40,962 bases of DNA from CBDVBZ01 sp965372355 (lineage in GTDB: Bacteria; Krumholzibacteriota; Krumholzibacteriia; WVZY01): NCBI GenBank assembly GCA_965372355.1, contig CBDVBZ010000013.1, positions 1-40,962 on the forward strand, in the 5' to 3' direction. Below, piece by piece: positions 1 through 7,992 of the stretch. Position numbers and translations under genes: made by a program. How positions within the stretch are numbered: the stretch's first letter is position 1; every line of letters starts with the position of its first letter. The notes under the pieces are model-generated. The model was not told where the DNA came from and ran no database searches. It was given only the letters and a program-made list of their open reading frames with translations.

Positions 1-82
1 AGATGTAGCACGCCGAGGGGGGCGTCTATACCACCTTAGGGGGATAGATGCTGCGGGCGAAAGGTTCGATACACGAAAACAC

Positions 83-107
83 CCTGCAACGAAACCTGTT
101 GCAGGGC
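83..107 (-). terminator. Hairpin downstream of tRNA-Asn, probable terminator
   Basis: A perfect 9-bp inverted repeat (CCCTGCAAC at 83-91 and GTTGCAGGG at 99-107) with a 7-nt loop lies 15 nt past the 3' end of tRNA-Asn. On the minus strand it is followed within a few bases by a short TTTT run. Shape and place fit an intrinsic terminator for the tRNA transcript, though the T tract is weak. The remaining bases 1-82 show nothing I can identify. Confidence 0.6.
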
Positions 108-122
108 ATTCTCTTAAGAAGC

Positions 123-197
123 TGGCTCCCCGGGTAGGACTTGAACCTACAACCCTGCGGTTAACAGCCGCATGCTCTACCATTGAGCTACCGAGGA
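123..197 (-). tRNA. tRNA-Asn (anticodon GTT)
   Basis: Read on the minus strand this folds as a complete cloverleaf: 7-bp acceptor stem TCCTCGG/CCGGGGA with one G-T pair, D stem GCTC/GAGC, anticodon stem TGCGG/CCGCA around the loop CTGTTAA (anticodon GTT, asparagine), and T stem GTAGG/CCTAC with a TTCAAGT loop. The discriminator is G and the 3' CCA is encoded. It is a single tRNA gene with its own promoter upstream (271-299) and a hairpin downstream (83-107), so it looks like a monocistronic unit. Confidence 0.96.
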
Positions 198-493
198 GCG
201 TGATCTTGTAGTCTAGTTGTTCGTGGGGACGCTCGCCACACCAACGGGCGCGCTTGCATCCCGGAAGCAGAATATACCGCCAAAACGGTGTTTTGTCAAC
301 ACCCTACCCCGTGTTATTTCAAGGACTTACACGGCCGCACGCACGGCAAATAGCGAAGACGGCCACCAACGGCCAACTCCCATTCAGCACTTTACTTGGG
401 CGAACCCATCAACCATAATGGCCGTTGCTATCATTAGTTCCCCATTGGATCATGCGACCCCTATTTACATACGTTCAATCAAAGGAGTGCGTT
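198..493. other. Divergent intergenic region, tRNA-Asn / M49 peptidase
   Basis: This 296-nt stretch separates divergently transcribed genes. It holds the tRNA-Asn promoter (271-299) and the ribosome binding site AAAGGAG (481-487) of the plus-strand peptidase gene. I see no convincing plus-strand sigma70 promoter; TTGCTA at 424-429 with GATCAT 17 nt later is only a weak candidate. An upstream ATG at 425 is in frame with the peptidase, but it would put polar and aromatic residues before the lipoprotein signal and lacks a ribosome binding site. Confidence 0.6.
271..299 (-). promoter_or_regulatory. Sigma70-type promoter for tRNA-Asn
   Basis: On the minus strand there is a perfect -35 TTGACA (294-299), a 17-nt spacer and a -10 TATATT (271-276). 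Transcription would start near 264, about 65 nt before the tRNA 5' end at 197. Optimal spacing and near-consensus boxes in front of a stable RNA gene make this a confident call by pattern. Confidence 0.85.
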
Positions 494-2305
494 GTGAGAA
501 CCTTGAAACGACACGCGGCCGTTGCCTTACTTGTCGCCCTGCTGCTGCCGGTCGTTACGTCCTGCGGCTCGAATGAGAGCCCGCCGGCCGAAGCGGTATC
601 GCTCGAAGACATTCAGCCCAGCATATCCCACGGTGACCTGAAGGCACAGATTGCAAAGTACGTCCAGGTCAAGATGGACTACCCCGAGGACATCCTGTCG
701 ACGCCCGAAAAGAAGGCGCTCGAAAAGCTCGTCGAGGCCGGGTACATCATGGACGAGATCTTCCTCCGTCAGGTGTGGACGGGCAATGTGGCGATGCGCG
801 ACAACCTCAAGAACGTGATGAAGCAGGCGCAGGACGATCCCAAATCACAGGCCGCTGCCCAGCACGAGCTCATCGAGGACCTCGACCACTTCTTCCGTAT
901 CAACTTTGGTCCGTGGGACCGGCTCGAAGAGGACTCTCCGTTTGTTGGCAAACTGGCGAAGCCGGCCGGCGCCGCATACTACCCCGAAGACCTGACGGCG
1001 GATGAATTCGAGGCCTTCATCGCGGCAAACCCCGATCAGGAGGAAGCATTCCGCGGGTTCTTCACGACGATACGCAGGCAGGGCGACGGTGGCCTCACTG
1101 CGGTGCCGTACAGTGTCGAACACAGGGACCACCTCGAACGCGCCGCTGCATTGCTCCACGAAGCAGCAGATATTCTCACCGACCCCAAGAACGCCGGCCA
1201 GTACAACCGTGGTGTCGACTATGCGACACTCGCCACGTTTCTGCGGTCGCGCGCGGATGCCTTTCTGTCGAACGATTACTTTCAGAGCGATATGGACTGG
1301 ATGGATATCAAAGACAACATCATCGACATCACGATCGGTCCGTACGAAACCTACGAGGACAATCTCAACGGCTATAAGGCGGCGTTCGAGAGCTTTATCG
1401 CGGTCCGCAACCCTGCCGACAGCGAGAAACTAAAGACGATCAAGAACTATCTCCAGCTCCTCGAAAACAGCCTCCCGATTCCCGACAGGCACAAGAACCC
1501 AAACCGCGGGAGCGAATCGCCGATCAGTGTCGTCGACCTCGTATTCGCGGGCGGCGACACCAAAGCAGGAGTCCAGACCATTGCCTTCAATCTACCCAAC
1601 GACGAGCGCGTTCGCGAGGCCAAGGGCAGCAAGAAGGTAATGCTCAAGAACATCTCTCGGGCCAAGTTCGACAAGATTCTCGTCCCCATCGCCGAGGAGG
1701 TTCTCGATCCCGAACAGTTGGAATACGTTGATTTCGATGCCTATTTCAATAATGTCCTGATGCACGAGATGGCCCACGGCCTGGGACCGGGCACGATTGA
1801 GCGCGCCGACGGTACACAGACCACGGTCAGCCGCGAGCTCAAGGAACTCTACTCCGCGATGGAAGAGGCCAAGGCCGATATCACCGGTCTTTACTGCCGC
1901 AAGATCCTGGTCAGAAAACGGTTCTTTAGGGAGGATGGCGACATCCGGGGCTACGTGTCGTTTCTGCCGGGGTTCTTTCGGGCGATTCGTTTTGGCGCCA
2001 CATCGGCCCACGGCAAGGCGAACATGATGGAATTTAACTTCATACGCGAACAGGGAGCCATCGAGCTGGACCCGAAGTCGGATCGCTTTCATGTCAACCT
2101 GGACAAGATGCCTGCAGCGGTGGAGGCGATGACACGGGCGCTGTTGATGATCCAGGCGCTGGGTGATTACGATGCCGCGGCGGAGTTCATCGCGAAGTAC
2201 GGCGAAACCTCTCCGGATGTTGAGCGCATGCTCCAGAGACTGAGCGATGTGCCCGTGGATATCGAGCCGATCTACGCCGCAGACAAGATGGCACAGCATA
2301 ACTAA
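494..2305 (+). CDS. M49-like (dipeptidyl peptidase III-type) zinc metallopeptidase, lipoprotein
   Basis: Predicted 603-residue lipoprotein. GTG 494 is chosen as start because AAAGGAG lies 6 nt upstream and because it begins a clean lipoprotein signal: basic RTLKRH, a hydrophobic stretch, then lipobox VTSC with Cys24 as the lipidated residue. The zinc site is HEMAH (residues 424-428), with EEAKAD at 457-462 supplying the likely third ligand. This pair recalls the HEXXGH plus EECRAE motifs of peptidase family M49, in the shorter HEXXH form I recall from some bacterial members. M49 enzymes remove dipeptides from N termini; the true substrate here is unknown. It would sit in the periplasm, tethered to a membrane. 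The next gene begins 16 nt after the stop codon, so co-expression is likely. An unrelated gluzincin remains possible. Confidence 0.75.
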   Translation: MRTLKRHAAVALLVALLLPVVTSCGSNESPPAEAVSLEDIQPSISHGDLKAQIAKYVQVKMDYPEDILSTPEKKALEKLVEAGYIMDEIFLRQVWTGNVAMRDNLKNVMKQAQDDPKSQAAAQHELIEDLDHFFRINFGPWDRLEEDSPFVGKLAKPAGAAYYPEDLTADEFEAFIAANPDQEEAFRGFFTTIRRQGDGGLTAVPYSVEHRDHLERAAALLHEAADILTDPKNAGQYNRGVDYATLATFLRSRADAFLSNDYFQSDMDWMDIKDNIIDITIGPYETYEDNLNGYKAAFESFIAVRNPADSEKLKTIKNYLQLLENSLPIPDRHKNPNRGSESPISVVDLVFAGGDTKAGVQTIAFNLPNDERVREAKGSKKVMLKNISRAKFDKILVPIAEEVLDPEQLEYVDFDAYFNNVLMHEMAHGLGPGTIERADGTQTTVSRELKELYSAMEEAKADITGLYCRKILVRKRFFREDGDIRGYVSFLPGFFRAIRFGATSAHGKANMMEFNFIREQGAIELDPKSDRFHVNLDKMPAAVEAMTRALLMIQALGDYDAAAEFIAKYGETSPDVERMLQRLSDVPVDIEPIYAADKMAQHN

Positions 2306-2321
2306 CCCGGGTGCGGCCATA

Positions 2322-3809
2322 ATGAAGTTCTTACGAAAACATCATAGAAGAGTCGCATCTTTCGTTGTCGTCTTCTGCCTTGGCTTCTGCGCGAATGCGC
2401 TGGCCCAGGAGGCCGAGGACGGCGACGATCTGCTCGCCGATATCTTCCCCGAGCTCGGCACCATGGCATCGACGGACGATCTCTCGACGATGAAGGAGCG
2501 CAAGCTCATTCGCGCCCTGGTGACGCTCAGCAAGACGGACTTCTTTATCCATAACGGCCAGCCCAAGGGTCTCCAGGCGGAGATGCTTCATCACTACGAA
2601 AAGGCCCTCAACAAAGGCGTCTCACGACGAGAGCTCAAGATGCGTATTGCCTATGTGCCCGTACCGTTCAGCGAACTCATCCCGGCGCTCAACGAGGGCA
2701 AGGGGGATATCGCGGCCGCGCTGCTGACGATTACACCGGAGCGCGAGAAACAGGTGACCTTTATCTCCAGCCACCGCTGGGCCATCAATGAGATCCTCGT
2801 TACGAACAAGAGTGTCGAGGGCATCAAAACTGTTTACGACCTGGCAGGCCGCCGGGTGTACGTTCTTCGCGGTAGCAGTTATGTTGAGCATCTCAAGAAG
2901 CTCAACGAGAAGCTCGCCTCTAAAATGATGGCGCCTATCTTCATCGTGGAGGCAGATGCAAACCTCTTGAGCGAGGATATTATCGAGCTGGTCAATGCCG
3001 GTGTAGTGGACATGACCATCATCGATGACTTCAAGGCGAACCTCTGGGCCCAGATATTCCCCAATGTCGTCGTCCACGAGGACATCACGATCAGCACCGG
3101 CGGGTACATCGGATGGGCGATTCGCAAAAGCAACCCGGAGCTCGAAGCGGACCTCAAGGCGTTTTTGCCCCAGATCCGCAAGGGCAGCCTCCTCGGCAAC
3201 ATGCTCCAAGACCGGTACCTCGGCACCACAAAGTGGATCAAAAACCCCATGGACGAGCTCGAGCGGCAGAAGCTCGAGGGGTTCATGCTTTTCTTTAGAG
3301 AGTACGGTGATCAGTACGGGTTTGATTGGCTGGCCGTCGTGGCGCAGGCCTATCAGGAGTCCGGTCTGAACCATAACGCCAAAAGCCGCGCAGGCGCCGT
3401 CGGTATCATGCAGCTGTTGCCAAGCACGGCGGAGTACGTTGGCTTTCCCGATGTCACCGAGATCGAGAGCAACATTCATGCTGGGGTCAAGTATGTGTCA
3501 TACATACGGGATAAGTACTTCTCAGACCCCGAGCTTACCGAGGTCGATCGCTTCGCCTTTACCTGGGCAGCCTACAACGCCGGTCCAACCAAAGTGAGAA
3601 AGATGCGCGAGCGCGCCAAAAAGATGGATCTGGACCCGAACAAGTGGTTCCAGAATGTCGAGTATGCCGCACTGAGAATTGTTGGGCAGGAGACAGTGAC
3701 GTACGTTGCAAACATTTACAAATACTACATTGCCTATGCGCTCTCGCGCGAACTCTTGAACAAGAAGGCCGAACAGCTACAGGCCATGGATGCCGCCGGG
3801 ACGAAGTAG
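2322..3809 (+). CDS. MltF-like lytic murein transglycosylase (solute-binding domain + SLT domain)
   Basis: Predicted 495-residue exported protein. ATG 2322 gives a Sec signal peptide (basic KFLRKHHRR, hydrophobic core, cleavage after ALA before QEAED). Residues about 65-300 resemble a family 3 extracellular solute-binding domain, with motifs such as GKGDIAAALLTITPER and RRVYVLRGSSYVEHL. Residues about 320-470 are an SLT goose-lysozyme-type domain: QESGLN with catalytic Glu346, then GAVGIMQLLPSTA and the typical AAYNAGP. This order is that of membrane-bound lytic transglycosylase F, which cleaves peptidoglycan glycan strands to 1,6-anhydro-muropeptides and in which the solute-binding domain senses muropeptides or peptides. 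The gene lies between the peptidase lipoprotein gene (16 nt upstream) and the repeat-protein gene (59 nt downstream). The ribosome binding site is poor, which suggests coupling to the gene upstream. Confidence 0.9.
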   Translation: MKFLRKHHRRVASFVVVFCLGFCANALAQEAEDGDDLLADIFPELGTMASTDDLSTMKERKLIRALVTLSKTDFFIHNGQPKGLQAEMLHHYEKALNKGVSRRELKMRIAYVPVPFSELIPALNEGKGDIAAALLTITPEREKQVTFISSHRWAINEILVTNKSVEGIKTVYDLAGRRVYVLRGSSYVEHLKKLNEKLASKMMAPIFIVEADANLLSEDIIELVNAGVVDMTIIDDFKANLWAQIFPNVVVHEDITISTGGYIGWAIRKSNPELEADLKAFLPQIRKGSLLGNMLQDRYLGTTKWIKNPMDELERQKLEGFMLFFREYGDQYGFDWLAVVAQAYQESGLNHNAKSRAGAVGIMQLLPSTAEYVGFPDVTEIESNIHAGVKYVSYIRDKYFSDPELTEVDRFAFTWAAYNAGPTKVRKMRERAKKMDLDPNKWFQNVEYAALRIVGQETVTYVANIYKYYIAYALSRELLNKKAEQLQAMDAAGTK

Positions 3810-3868
3810 AATTCGCGGGCGGCGATCCGTCTCACCATCGCAAACGGGACAGTTCTTGGAGGAGAATC

Positions 3869-5974
3869 ATGAGAATGGATAGAACACGAATTCTACGGAG
3901 CCTTCTGGCATCGGCGCTGATATGCACGGTTGCCGCGGGGGGCGCCCTTGCCCAGGAAGACTCCCGGTGGCCTCTGGAGCTGGACGGCGATCGGGGGACG
4001 ATAACGATCTATCAGCCCCAGATCGAGAGTTTCAACGGCAATATTCTCGAATCACGGGCGGCTATCTCTGTCCAGGGCAAGGAAGGGGCACCCGTGTTTG
4101 GCGCCGCCTGGTTCCAGGCTCGTATGGCGACCGATATGGATACGAGGATGGCGACGCTCGAGTCGATCAAGGTGACCGCCGCGAAGTTTCCCGATCAGGA
4201 CGAGGCCAAGGTCAAGGAGCTGACCGACTATCTCGAAAGAGAGATACCGAAGTGGAACATCACGGTCTCGATCGACCAACTGACAACCGATCTGGAATCG
4301 AGCGAAGGACACCAGGGCGAGGCCGGATTGAAAAACGACCCGCCCGAGGTGATCTATGTCGAGTACCCGGCCGTCCTCGTTACGATCGATGGCGACCCGA
4401 AGCTTGGGGATCTCGAAGGGGCAGATCTCAAGTATGTAATGAACACGCCGTTTTACATCCTTCAGGATCCCAAGTCGAAGACGTATTACCTTCGCGGGAG
4501 CGGCTATTGGTACGCGTCGAAGGACATCATGGGTGAGTGGCAGGTAACGGACAAGCTGCCCAAATCGGTCCAGGAGATCACCACGCAGATCGAAGAAGAA
4601 GAGGCAAAGCAAAAAGCAGAGCAGGGTGAAGATGCGCCGAGCGAGGAAGCCCCCGAGCAAGTCGGTGAATCGCCCATCCCCAAGATCGTCGTTCGCACCG
4701 AGTCGGCCGAGCTCCTCGAGACTGATGGCGCTCCGGCATTCGCGCCAATCGAGGGCACGGACCTCCTCTATATGGAGAACACGGAGAGCGATATCCTCAT
4801 GGATATCACGACCCAGGAGTATTACATCCTGATATCGGGACGGTGGTACAAAGCAAAGTCGATGGCCGATAACAAATGGACGTTCGTACCCAATGACAAG
4901 CTTCCTGCGGATTTTGCCAAGATCCCGGAAGAATCCGATATGGGCCAGGTCCTGGCCAGTGTGTCGGGCACGCAGCAGGCGAAGGAAGCGGTTCTGGAAA
5001 ACTCGATCCCGCAGACGGCGGAGATCGATCGCAAGACCGCGACCGTGACCGTGACCTATGACGGCGATCCACAGTTCGAGAAGTGTAGCGATGCCGTCGC
5101 GTACGCTATCAATACGGACAAGTCCGTTCTGCTCGTCAACAACACGTACTATTGCTGCGACGAGGCAGTCTGGTTTGTCTCGAACGGACCGCAGGGCCCC
5201 TGGCAGGTGGCCACAGAAGTCCCAAAGGAGATCCAGGATATCCCGCCAGAGTGCCCGGCCTATAACGTCAAGTATGTGTATATCTACGACTCCACACCGG
5301 AAGTCGTTTATGTGGGATACACACCGGCCTACTACGGCTCCTACGTATACGGGGGATGCGTTGTCTACGGCACCGGGTGGTGGTACCGGCCGTGGTGGGG
5401 ACCCGTCTACTATCCGCGACCGGTCACATGGGGATTTCATGTCCATTATAACCCGGTCACAGGCTGGGGATTCTCGTACGGTGTTAGTTTTGGGTGGCTT
5501 CACATCCGCGTCGGCCGACCGTGGTACGGCGGATGGTGGGGACCGGCGGGCTATCGCCACGGTTACCGGCACGGATACCACCGCGGATACCGGCACGGAT
5601 ACCACCGCGGCGCCCGGGCGGGGTATCGCGCGGGGTACCGTGCGGGCCAGCGAAATTCGAACAGGAACGCATACAAACACCGCAGCAACGGCGTCAAACA
5701 AACCGGTACCGCACACGCCGCCAACCGCAAGACACCGAGAGCATCGACCAAGCCGAATAACCATTACGCCAGCAAGAACGGCAATGTCCACCGTCAGCAG
5801 GACAACAACTGGCAGACGCAGGGTAAGAACGGCTGGTCGAACTCGCAGGGCTCTTCGAGCGCGAACCGAAACCGTGACGCCCAAACGCGGAACCGGAGCA
5901 ACCAGAGGACCACCCAGAACCGATCGGCGACGCAAAACCGTTCGCGATCAGGTGGAGGCGGCAGGCGCCGCTAG
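3869..5974 (+). CDS. Secreted repeat protein with aromatic and basic C-terminal tail, function unknown
   Basis: Predicted 701-residue exported protein. ATG 3869 follows a strong GGAGGAG (3859-3865) and opens a signal peptide ending ALA|QE near residue 28. Residues 35-155 form an N-terminal module (GTITIYQPQIESFNGN...). Three related units follow at about 159-239, 270-356 and 383-462; each carries a DGxP motif, then L-Y/NT, a YY strand, a G-x-WY/VW strand and a W-x-V/F strand ending in an LP/VP. Units 1 and 2 are joined by a Glu/Lys-rich linker. Residues 475-560 are rich in Tyr, Trp and Gly. Residues 561-701 are basic and low in complexity (GYRHGYH repeats, then Asn/Arg/Ser/Gln). I recall similar proteins labelled loosely as carbohydrate-binding, but no function is established here. 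It is last of three plus-strand genes for exported proteins and converges on the GHL10-like gene. Confidence 0.85.
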   Translation: MRMDRTRILRSLLASALICTVAAGGALAQEDSRWPLELDGDRGTITIYQPQIESFNGNILESRAAISVQGKEGAPVFGAAWFQARMATDMDTRMATLESIKVTAAKFPDQDEAKVKELTDYLEREIPKWNITVSIDQLTTDLESSEGHQGEAGLKNDPPEVIYVEYPAVLVTIDGDPKLGDLEGADLKYVMNTPFYILQDPKSKTYYLRGSGYWYASKDIMGEWQVTDKLPKSVQEITTQIEEEEAKQKAEQGEDAPSEEAPEQVGESPIPKIVVRTESAELLETDGAPAFAPIEGTDLLYMENTESDILMDITTQEYYILISGRWYKAKSMADNKWTFVPNDKLPADFAKIPEESDMGQVLASVSGTQQAKEAVLENSIPQTAEIDRKTATVTVTYDGDPQFEKCSDAVAYAINTDKSVLLVNNTYYCCDEAVWFVSNGPQGPWQVATEVPKEIQDIPPECPAYNVKYVYIYDSTPEVVYVGYTPAYYGSYVYGGCVVYGTGWWYRPWWGPVYYPRPVTWGFHVHYNPVTGWGFSYGVSFGWLHIRVGRPWYGGWWGPAGYRHGYRHGYHRGYRHGYHRGARAGYRAGYRAGQRNSNRNAYKHRSNGVKQTGTAHAANRKTPRASTKPNNHYASKNGNVHRQQDNNWQTQGKNGWSNSQGSSSANRNRDAQTRNRSNQRTTQNRSATQNRSRSGGGGRRR
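5563..5610 (+). repeat. 24-bp tandem repeat, two copies, inside the repeat-protein gene
   Basis: Two adjacent 24-bp units (5563-5586 and 5587-5610) differ only at their first base. They encode eight-residue Gly/Tyr/Arg/His units (YRHGYHRG) in the basic tail of the secreted protein. Shorter GYR/GYH-type coding repeats flank them. Such exact DNA repetition can expand or contract by slippage. Confidence 0.85.
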
Positions 5975-5990
5975 CTGGGCTCGCGAGGGT

Positions 5991-7253
5991 TCAGTCGCTC
6001 TGAATAGAGTCTGTCTGGAGGGAATCACCAAAGGACTCGCCCGGAGGCTCGAACTCCTGCAGAAAGACCCGCTCGAGGAATTCCAACGTAAATGGTTCCT
6101 CGACGAGCGCATTGTAGGAAAAGAGAGCGTACCCGAGGATGTTCTGTTGTCGCAACAATGAGACGGAGTAACCGAGATAGTGTGAGCGGCTGTCGAAGAC
6201 GGGCAATCCGATCAGGAAGCGCTCGGCGCCAATCGTGCGTTTGATGACCCCAACCAGCTCCGTAACTTCCGACGGTTCATAGGCATACGCCATTGGGACG
6301 ACAAAGTCCACGTCACCGCGAACGACCCAACTCACCCAATCCTGTCCCTTTTCCAGCCTCGCGCGGTTGTAGTCCGGCGCCACGGCCGCGGAGAGTGGAA
6401 GCTCACCGATGGCGCCTTTCACCATGTGGACCAGACTGTCGACCTGCTCGATTCGCCACTCGATACGCAGACTGTCGGCCAGATCGAATATGTCATCACC
6501 GAGAAGCGCCGCCGCGCCTTCAGGATCTTGCTGCAGCGCGAACGGATCCACACCAAAGCGAAGCTCGAACTCGGCCCGAGTGCTCTTGCTAAAGTCAAAA
6601 CCCAACCCCGGGTATCGGACGTAGTCGAGATGGATACCGTCGACCGGATAGCGTGTAACGATCTCTTCGATGACGGCAACGGTGTGCCTGCGAACCGCGG
6701 GATTGCCCGGAGAGACGTAGTAGCCCTCGATCCCACGGCGCTTCCATTCCTGGACCGAGACCTCATCCATCCGCGTGCCGTCGGCGTCTGCCATGAGCCA
6801 TTCCGGATGCGCCGTCGCCATATGATCGGCCGGGGGACGCCGCTCGGGATCCGACCATACATAACAGACATTGACCCACGCGTGAACGGCGATACCCGCT
6901 TCATGCGCGCGGGCGAGGAGATACGCCAGCGGGTCAAACGTCTCGACGGGTTCTTCGAGATCGGGGGCAGCGGGTTCGAGCGATGTCCGGTAGTAGGCAT
7001 CACCCCGACCCCTCACCTGGACGAAGAGGAGTTGAAAACGCGCGCGGATGGCATAATCGATCGCACGGTCGATTTCTTCCTGCGATGTCAGGGCGTAACG
7101 CACGACCCACGCCGCGCGGAGTTCCTGGTTCGGAAGGACGGATGTCTGCTGGCGAAGCGTCTCCAAATAAGTGATGCCGCTGCTAGGCAGCGGCATCGCA
7201 CAGATAACACAGAACGTAACAGAGAGCAGAAAATGACGGGAGAACTTCTTCAC
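5991..7253 (-). CDS. GHL10-type (DUF187) glycoside-hydrolase-like protein, exported
   Basis: Predicted 420-residue protein from GTG 7253, chosen because it gives a short basic start (KKFSRH) and a hydrophobic signal segment ending near PLPSSG. A TTG at 7289, 9 nt after the rplQ stop, is an alternative that adds 12 residues; neither start has a good ribosome binding site. The body (about residues 46-330) looks like the GHL10/DUF187 TIM-barrel family: AAWVVRY at the first strand, FVQVRGRGDAYY, AGIAVHAWVN, HPEWLM and VDGIHLDYVRYP at about 204-215. Members such as YddW-like proteins are linked to cleavage of unsubstituted or peptide-poor peptidoglycan glycan; the substrate here is inferred only. 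It may be transcribed from the alpha operon as its last gene. It meets the plus-strand repeat-protein gene tail to tail, with 16 nt between them. Confidence 0.83.
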   Translation of the reverse strand: MKKFSRHFLLSVTFCVICAMPLPSSGITYLETLRQQTSVLPNQELRAAWVVRYALTSQEEIDRAIDYAIRARFQLLFVQVRGRGDAYYRTSLEPAAPDLEEPVETFDPLAYLLARAHEAGIAVHAWVNVCYVWSDPERRPPADHMATAHPEWLMADADGTRMDEVSVQEWKRRGIEGYYVSPGNPAVRRHTVAVIEEIVTRYPVDGIHLDYVRYPGLGFDFSKSTRAEFELRFGVDPFALQQDPEGAAALLGDDIFDLADSLRIEWRIEQVDSLVHMVKGAIGELPLSAAVAPDYNRARLEKGQDWVSWVVRGDVDFVVPMAYAYEPSEVTELVGVIKRTIGAERFLIGLPVFDSRSHYLGYSVSLLRQQNILGYALFSYNALVEEPFTLEFLERVFLQEFEPPGESFGDSLQTDSIQSD

Positions 7254-7298
7254 AGAAGCAGACTTACACTGCCTGCGCAAATCAGGCAAGTCCTAAAG

Positions 7299-7967
7299 TC
7301 AGTCTGACTTCTTTTCTTCTTTGTCTGACTTATCTTCTGAAGGCTCAGCGGTCTCGCCTGCCTTCTCCTTCTTATCGGCGGCAGCCTCCGCCTTGACCTT
7401 CTTGGGCTCTTCCTTTTCGGCCTTGACCTTCTTATCTTTCTTTTTCTTGGACTTCTTGTCCTCCGGGGCTTCCGCCTCCTTGGCTTTCTTACTGCCCTTC
7501 TTGTCCTTCGTGGCTTCCTCTTCTGCTCGCTTCTCCGAGACACCCACCAGCTCGAGGAGCACAGTCTGCGCGTTGTCTCCCTGACGGCGGCTCAGATGGA
7601 GAATCCGGGTGTACCCGCCGTTGCGCTCGAGGTACTGCGGTGCAATGACGTCAAAGAGCTTCTTCAGAACGGACACCTTGCGTACCACACGCCCGGCCTG
7701 CCGCCAGTGCGCGAGGGCCACTGCCTGCATCTGCTTCGACTCGGCCTCCTTGCCCGCGTCCTTGAGCGACTGGTGTTCCTGATACGCGCTGTAGCCCTTC
7801 TTGGCTCGCGTGATCAGACGCTCCGCGTGCCGGCGAGCTTCCTTCGCCTTGGGCCGGGTGGTCTTGATACGCTCCTTGTCGAAGAGCGACGTCACCATAT
7901 TGTTGAGCATCGCCTTGCGATGAGCTGCCGTTCGTCCCAGCTTCCGATGATCTACCTTATGTCTCAT
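7299..7967 (-). CDS. rplQ: 50S ribosomal protein L17 with long charged C-terminal tail
   Basis: 222 residues, against roughly 115-130 for typical L17. The start MRHKVDHRKLGRTAAHRKAM is family-typical, and AGAGGA lies 8 nt before ATG 7967. L17 sits near the exit of the nascent-chain tunnel of the 50S subunit. The core ends at about residue 143. Residues 144-222 are a Lys/Glu/Ala-rich low-complexity tail with several KK and KKK runs, likely disordered. Residues 55-95 also look longer than in the E. coli protein. It follows rpoA by 25 nt as the last ribosomal gene of the alpha cluster. Confidence 0.96.
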   Translation of the reverse strand: MRHKVDHRKLGRTAAHRKAMLNNMVTSLFDKERIKTTRPKAKEARRHAERLITRAKKGYSAYQEHQSLKDAGKEAESKQMQAVALAHWRQAGRVVRKVSVLKKLFDVIAPQYLERNGGYTRILHLSRRQGDNAQTVLLELVGVSEKRAEEEATKDKKGSKKAKEAEAPEDKKSKKKKDKKVKAEKEEPKKVKAEAAADKKEKAGETAEPSEDKSDKEEKKSD

Positions 7968-7992
7968 TTTACTATCCTCTTACTATCGATAT

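Noticed and set aside
424..452. Plus-strand promoter TTGCTA-17-GATCAT before the M49-like gene
   Set aside because: The -10 box is poor and the region has no other support, so it is mentioned only as a weak candidate.
4052..5935. A 627-codon minus-strand open frame opposite the secreted repeat protein
   Set aside because: The plus-strand gene has a strong ribosome binding site, a signal peptide and internal repeats; the antisense frame is Val/Arg-rich with no features.
5058..6161. A 367-codon plus-strand frame overlapping the end of the repeat protein and running into the GHL10 gene
   Set aside because: It is an alternative frame of low-complexity DNA (Thr/Arg/Ala rich) and crosses a convergent gene boundary; there is no ribosome binding site.
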